A DNA stretch of 37,674 nt from Planctomycetia bacterium. Its GTDB lineage: Bacteria > Planctomycetota > Planctomycetia > Pirellulales > PALSA-1355. Of this stretch, positions 34,576 to 37,674 are shown in pieces. Location of the stretch: contig JACQFF010000073.1 in assembly GCA_016200205.1 (NCBI GenBank), positions 1 to 37,674 on the forward strand, read 5' to 3'. The first letter of the stretch is position 1; each line of letters opens with the position of its first letter. The notes beneath the pieces were generated by a model, which was given only the letters and a program-made list of their open reading frames with translations, did no database searches and was not told where the DNA came from. The translations under genes were made by a program, and so were the position numbers.

Positions 34576-35886
34576 ATGATCCACCGATTGGCTGTGCCAT
34601 TTTGTTGCTTGCTGGCGGTCGTTTTGTGTTTGCCCGCGGTGGCCGCCGAAAAACGCCCGTTGTCCAAAGGCACGCCCGGAGCCGAATGGCCCCAATGGCG
34701 CGGCGAGCATCGCGACGGCATTTCGACCGACACCGGCTTGCTCAACCAGTGGCCCAAAGACGGCCCGCCCTTGCTCTGGAAAGCCAGTGGCCTGGGAAAG
34801 GGGTTTTCAAGCATCTCGATTGCCAACGGCCGCATCTTCACCGCAGGAGATCGTGAGACAGGCCAGCACGTCATCGCCTTGAATTTGGCCGATGGGAAGG
34901 AAATCTGGAGCACGCGCATCAGCGATGTCTGGGCGCCGGACGGATATGCCGGGCCTCGCTGCACGCCGACCATCGATGGCAGTCGGGTGTACGTCGTGGG
35001 TCCCCACGGTGATTTGGTGTGCTTGGAGTCCGACAGCGGCACGGAAGTCTGGCATCGTAACATGAAGGCCGATTTCGGCGGACAGATGCACTCCGGTTGG
35101 GGCTATAGCGAATCTCCGCTCGTCGATGGCGACCGGCTGGTCTGCACGCCGGGCGGTCCGGAGGCGGGCATCGTGGCGCTTAATAGAAAAACCGGGGCCG
35201 AAATTTGGCGCTGTGCCGTTGGCAATCCTGGCGACCGCGGCGGCAATGGCGCGGCATACTCTTCGATCGTGGTCAGCAATGGTGGGGGCGTCCGCCAATA
35301 CGTCCAACTGATGGGCCGTGGGGCCGTTGGCGTGGCCACCAAAAACGGAAAATTCCTCTGGAGCTACAACCGCGTCGCCAACGGAACGGCTAATGTTCCC
35401 ACGCCCGTGGTGCACGACGATTACGTATTTGTCTCCTCCGGTTATCAGACCGGAGCGGCCCTCCTGCACTTGCAAGCAGCCGATGGCGGCGTCAATGCCG
35501 ACGAGGTTTATTTCCTCGACGGAAAGCAATTCCAAAACCATCACGGCGGGATGATCATGCTCGGAGACTATATTTACGCCGGTCACGGCCATAACGCGGG
35601 CGCTCCGACCTGCTTGGAATGGAAGACCGGCAAAACCGTGTGGCGTCACAACCGTGGACCGGGCAAGGGCTCGGCCGCCGTCGCTTATGCCGACGGGAAT
35701 TTATATTTCCGCTTCCAAGACGGAGTCATGGCGCTGGTCGGCGCTACGCCCGACGAGTATCAGGAAAAAGGGCACTTTCAAATCCCCGACGTAAGCCAGC
35801 CAAGTTGGTCTCACCCAGTGATCGTCGGCGGCAAGTTGTATCTGCGCGAGCAAGACGCGCTGCTCTGTTACGACGTGAAAAAGTAG
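34576..35886 (+). CDS. PQQ-like beta-propeller repeat protein
   Basis: A 436-residue exported protein with a signal peptide (VPFCCLLAVVLCLPAVA). The mature part begins with EWPQWRGEHRDGIS, the usual opening of planctomycete PQQ-like propellers. Blades contain ALNLADGKEIWSTR, CLESDSGTEVWHRN, ALNRKTGAEIWRCAVG and CLEWKTGKTVWRHNRG. It lacks obvious PQQ-enzyme catalytic residues, and such proteins are mostly scaffolds or of unknown function. AGGAG a few bases before the ATG supports the start. Confidence 0.9.
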   Translation: MIHRLAVPFCCLLAVVLCLPAVAAEKRPLSKGTPGAEWPQWRGEHRDGISTDTGLLNQWPKDGPPLLWKASGLGKGFSSISIANGRIFTAGDRETGQHVIALNLADGKEIWSTRISDVWAPDGYAGPRCTPTIDGSRVYVVGPHGDLVCLESDSGTEVWHRNMKADFGGQMHSGWGYSESPLVDGDRLVCTPGGPEAGIVALNRKTGAEIWRCAVGNPGDRGGNGAAYSSIVVSNGGGVRQYVQLMGRGAVGVATKNGKFLWSYNRVANGTANVPTPVVHDDYVFVSSGYQTGAALLHLQAADGGVNADEVYFLDGKQFQNHHGGMIMLGDYIYAGHGHNAGAPTCLEWKTGKTVWRHNRGPGKGSAAVAYADGNLYFRFQDGVMALVGATPDEYQEKGHFQIPDVSQPSWSHPVIVGGKLYLREQDALLCYDVKK

Positions 35887-35954
35887 TCCCCGGCCGGCTC
35901 CTCATCGTAAATCGGCAGCGTGTATTTCATGTGCTTGCGTCCCGTCTCGCCAGA

Positions 35955-36251
35955 CTAGCCGCCAGCTAGCGCGCCGATGATCAGAAGGGGTTCCGCTCCC
36001 GACGCGACGGCGTCGGGCAGCGGGGAATCGGGTGGCTCATGGGAGAGATCCTGCTCGCAGGCGAAGAACCTGAGAAACGGTCGGCGCAACTGAGTGACGT
36101 GGTCGCGGATCGTCCCGCGCAGCATAGGATAGCGGGCCTCGAGTGCGTCAAGGATCGAGCGCTGCGTAACCGGACCCTCGACGTCGAGTTTTACTTCGCC
36201 GCTGATATGGGCCAGGATTCGCAGATGTAGGGGCAGTTCCACTCGTATCAT
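35955..36251 (-). CDS. MoaD/ThiS-like small sulfur-carrier protein
   Basis: A 98-residue ubiquitin-like protein. It begins [42 protein letters not shown] and ends ALAGG, matching the beta-grasp fold and C-terminal diglycine of MoaD/ThiS family carriers. The diglycine would be adenylated and thiocarboxylated. It follows the BNR-repeat gene by 11 bases and is surely co-transcribed. The track ORF begins at 36476, inside that neighbour; the ATG at 36251 is the natural start. The recipient of the sulfur, if any, is unknown, as no moaE or thiF is nearby. Confidence 0.85.
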   Translation of the reverse strand: MIRVELPLHLRILAHISGEVKLDVEGPVTQRSILDALEARYPMLRGTIRDHVTQLRRPFLRFFACEQDLSHEPPDSPLPDAVASGAEPLLIIGALAGG

Positions 36252-36262
36252 GGCTGTGGAAT

Positions 36263-37378
36263 TTATCGCAGTGTCTGGACTTCGACGGACAGGACGGCCG
36301 GAAGATCTCGGACGATGGGAGCCCAATTGTCGCCGGCGTCGGCCGATGCGTACACCTGCCCGCCCGTGGTGCCGAAGTACACGCCGCACGGATCGAGCGA
36401 GTCGAGGGCCAGCGCGTCGCGCAACACGTTGACGTAGCAGTCGTTTTGCGGCAGACCTTTCGTGAGCGCTTCCCACTCGTTTCCACCCGTCCGGCTGCGG
36501 TACACGCGCAGCTTCCCATCGGGCGGAAAGTGCTCGGAGTCGCTCTTGATCGGGACTACGTAGATGGTGTCTGGCTCGTGCGCATGAACGTCGATCGGAA
36601 ATCCGAAATCGGTTGGCAAGTTACCGCTGACCTCCTGCCACGATTCGCCGCCGTTGTCGCTGCGCATCACGTCCCAGTGCTTCTGCATGAACAGCACGCT
36701 TGGACGGGACGAGTGCATCGCGATGCGGTGGACGCAATGGCCGACCTCCGCATTCGGATCGGGGAGGCCCTCTGACCGCAAGCCGCGGTTCATCGGCCAC
36801 CACGTCTTGCCACCATCGTCGGTTCGAAACACGCCCGCGGCGGAGATAGCGATGAAGATCCGCTCGGGATTTCTCGGATCAAGAACGATCGTGTGCAGGC
36901 CCATCCCACCGGCCCCTGGCTGCCAGAACCGTCCTGACTCATGGCCGCGCAGCCCGGGGAACTCCTGCCACGAGCGGCCGCCGTCCACGGAGCGGAACAA
37001 GGCGGCATCTTCCGCCCCAGCGTAGACGGTATCCGGATCGGTCAGTGACGGTTCGAGGTGCCAGACTCGCTTGAACTCCCAGGGATGGGGCGTGCCGTCG
37101 TACCAAAGGTGAGTGCCGGTGGCGCCGTCGTACGCAAACTTGTTGTCGACGGGCTCCCAGGTCTTGCCACCGTCGTTGGAGCGCTGGATCAATTGCCCGA
37201 ACCAGCCGCTGGACTGCGATGCGTACAGCCTGTTCGCGTCAACGGGCGAGCCCTTGACGTGGTAGATCTCCCAGCCCGCAAAGTGGGGGCCACTGATTTC
37301 CCACCGCTGGCGCTTGGCGTCCGATGTCAAGATGAACGCGCCCTTGCGCGTGCCAACCAGTACTCGTACTTCGCTCAT
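36263..37378 (-). CDS. BNR/Asp-box repeat beta-propeller protein
   Basis: A 371-residue protein with repeated Asp-box motifs: [36 protein letters not shown] and a degenerate SADAGDNWA. These mark a sialidase/VPS10-type beta-propeller. There is no signal peptide ([17 protein letters not shown]), so it is probably cytoplasmic; hydrolase residues were not found. AAGGAG upstream of ATG 37378 fixes the start. The pairing with a MoaD/ThiS-like gene recurs in other bacteria as far as I recall; its purpose is unknown. Confidence 0.87.
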   Translation of the reverse strand: MSEVRVLVGTRKGAFILTSDAKRQRWEISGPHFAGWEIYHVKGSPVDANRLYASQSSGWFGQLIQRSNDGGKTWEPVDNKFAYDGATGTHLWYDGTPHPWEFKRVWHLEPSLTDPDTVYAGAEDAALFRSVDGGRSWQEFPGLRGHESGRFWQPGAGGMGLHTIVLDPRNPERIFIAISAAGVFRTDDGGKTWWPMNRGLRSEGLPDPNAEVGHCVHRIAMHSSRPSVLFMQKHWDVMRSDNGGESWQEVSGNLPTDFGFPIDVHAHEPDTIYVVPIKSDSEHFPPDGKLRVYRSRTGGNEWEALTKGLPQNDCYVNVLRDALALDSLDPCGVYFGTTGGQVYASADAGDNWAPIVRDLPAVLSVEVQTLR

Positions 37379-37472
37379 TACTTACTCCTTCTGATCAGGG
37401 GTGGGCCGTGGCTCAAATCGGTTTGGCACCAACGATGATCTTCCATTGGTGGCATTCTCCCGAATCATGCAT

Positions 37473-37583
37473 AGAGCCTATCCGCTCGGACAAGGGGACA
37501 GTCCCATTTTGCTCCCCGACCATCCTGCGGATGGTGCCCGCCGCAAAATCGCGACAGTCCCCGACGGTTCTCGGACAGGCTCT
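37473..37583. repeat. REP-like palindromic repeat element
   Basis: A 111-bp imperfect palindrome starts agagcctatccg and ends cggacaggctct. Its arms carry ggggacagtccc and its near complement gacagtcccc, with a short central hairpin (catcctgcggatg). Extragenic palindromes with this ggggacagtcc core are widespread and linked to REP-type or miniature mobile elements. It lies in the gap upstream of the BNR gene start. Confidence 0.7.
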
Positions 37584-37584
37584 T

Positions 37585-37605
37585 AGTTCGACTTTTGCAC
37601 TTTTT
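37585..37605. repeat. Inverted repeat, right arm
   Basis: Exact reverse complement of 115-135. It directly follows the REP-like palindrome and precedes the terminal 58-bp repeat by 11 bases. Confidence 0.85.
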
Positions 37606-37616
37606 CTGGAGCGTGA

Positions 37617-37674
37617 ATCGCGAATATGTCGGACAAAACGAGGCCCGAGCGAAGTTTCTGCAACCCCCGGTGCC
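37617..37674. repeat. Terminal direct repeat, right copy
   Basis: Identical to bases 1-58 in the same orientation. See the left copy for interpretation. Confidence 0.95.

Noticed and set aside
1-37674. Plasmid or phage origin of the whole window
   Set aside because: No replication, partition, integrase, capsid or conjugation genes; cpaE is ParA-like but belongs to the Tad cluster.
1-37674. CRISPR array or complete insertion sequence
   Set aside because: No regularly spaced repeats and no transposase reading frame were seen.

Overview
The window looks like chromosomal DNA from a planctomycete (Planctomycetota, perhaps Pirellulales). This is inferred from gene content: a PVC-type dehydrogenase/HEAT/cytochrome c fusion, PQQ-like propeller proteins, a long fucose-isomerase-family protein, many lone secreted proteins with unusual N-termini, and a planctomycete-style Tad pilus cluster. 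No ribosomal RNA or other phylogenetic marker is present, so the assignment rests on family resemblance.

Layout. (1) About 0.1-5.2 kb is a redox and selenium region. It holds a small membrane protein, an AhpD-like protein, a degraded stretch that appears to join a piece of selB to the 3' part of a selenocysteine tRNA, a C-terminal fragment of a redoxin-type protein, and two adjacent genes that are each interrupted by one in-frame TGA at the catalytic position. The first encodes a HEAT-redoxin protein with a U-P-V-C motif and the second an iodothyronine-deiodinase-like protein. Each TGA is followed by a hairpin with bacterial SECIS geometry. (2) About 5.2-8.8 kb has little but a SUMF1-type remnant, a nucleoside/H+ symporter-like MFS protein and an integral membrane protein. 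(3) About 8.9-16.2 kb has a minus-strand operon (terpenoid-cyclase-fold protein, DUF362 protein, YfhO-like membrane protein, family 2 glycosyltransferase) and a divergent PMT/ArnT-like glycosyltransferase. (4) About 16.1-28.0 kb is a Tad/Flp pilus locus: a cyclic-di-GMP-I riboswitch, flp pilin, a strong terminator, then cpaA, cpaB, cpaC (secretin), cpaE, cpaF, tadB, tadC, a secreted protein of unknown function and a TPR lipoprotein. (5) About 28.1-37.4 kb is planctomycete carbohydrate and periplasmic metabolism: fucose-isomerase family, PVC dehydrogenase/cytochrome c, a lipoprotein, a PQQ-like propeller, and a MoaD/ThiS-like protein paired with a BNR-repeat protein. (6) The two ends share an exact 58-bp direct repeat, with a REP-like palindrome and a 21-bp inverted repeat nearby.

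How the parts fit. The riboswitch puts the pilin under direct cyclic-di-GMP control at the RNA level, and the terminator behind flp separates abundant pilin transcription from the assembly genes. CpaA matures Flp, CpaB and CpaC form the outer-membrane channel, CpaF with TadB and TadC is the motor, CpaE positions the machine, and the TPR lipoprotein probably acts as a TadD-like assembly factor. The two TGA genes make sense only as selenoproteins or as recent nonsense mutants. The neighbouring selB/selC debris makes it important to establish whether this genome still has intact selenocysteine machinery elsewhere.
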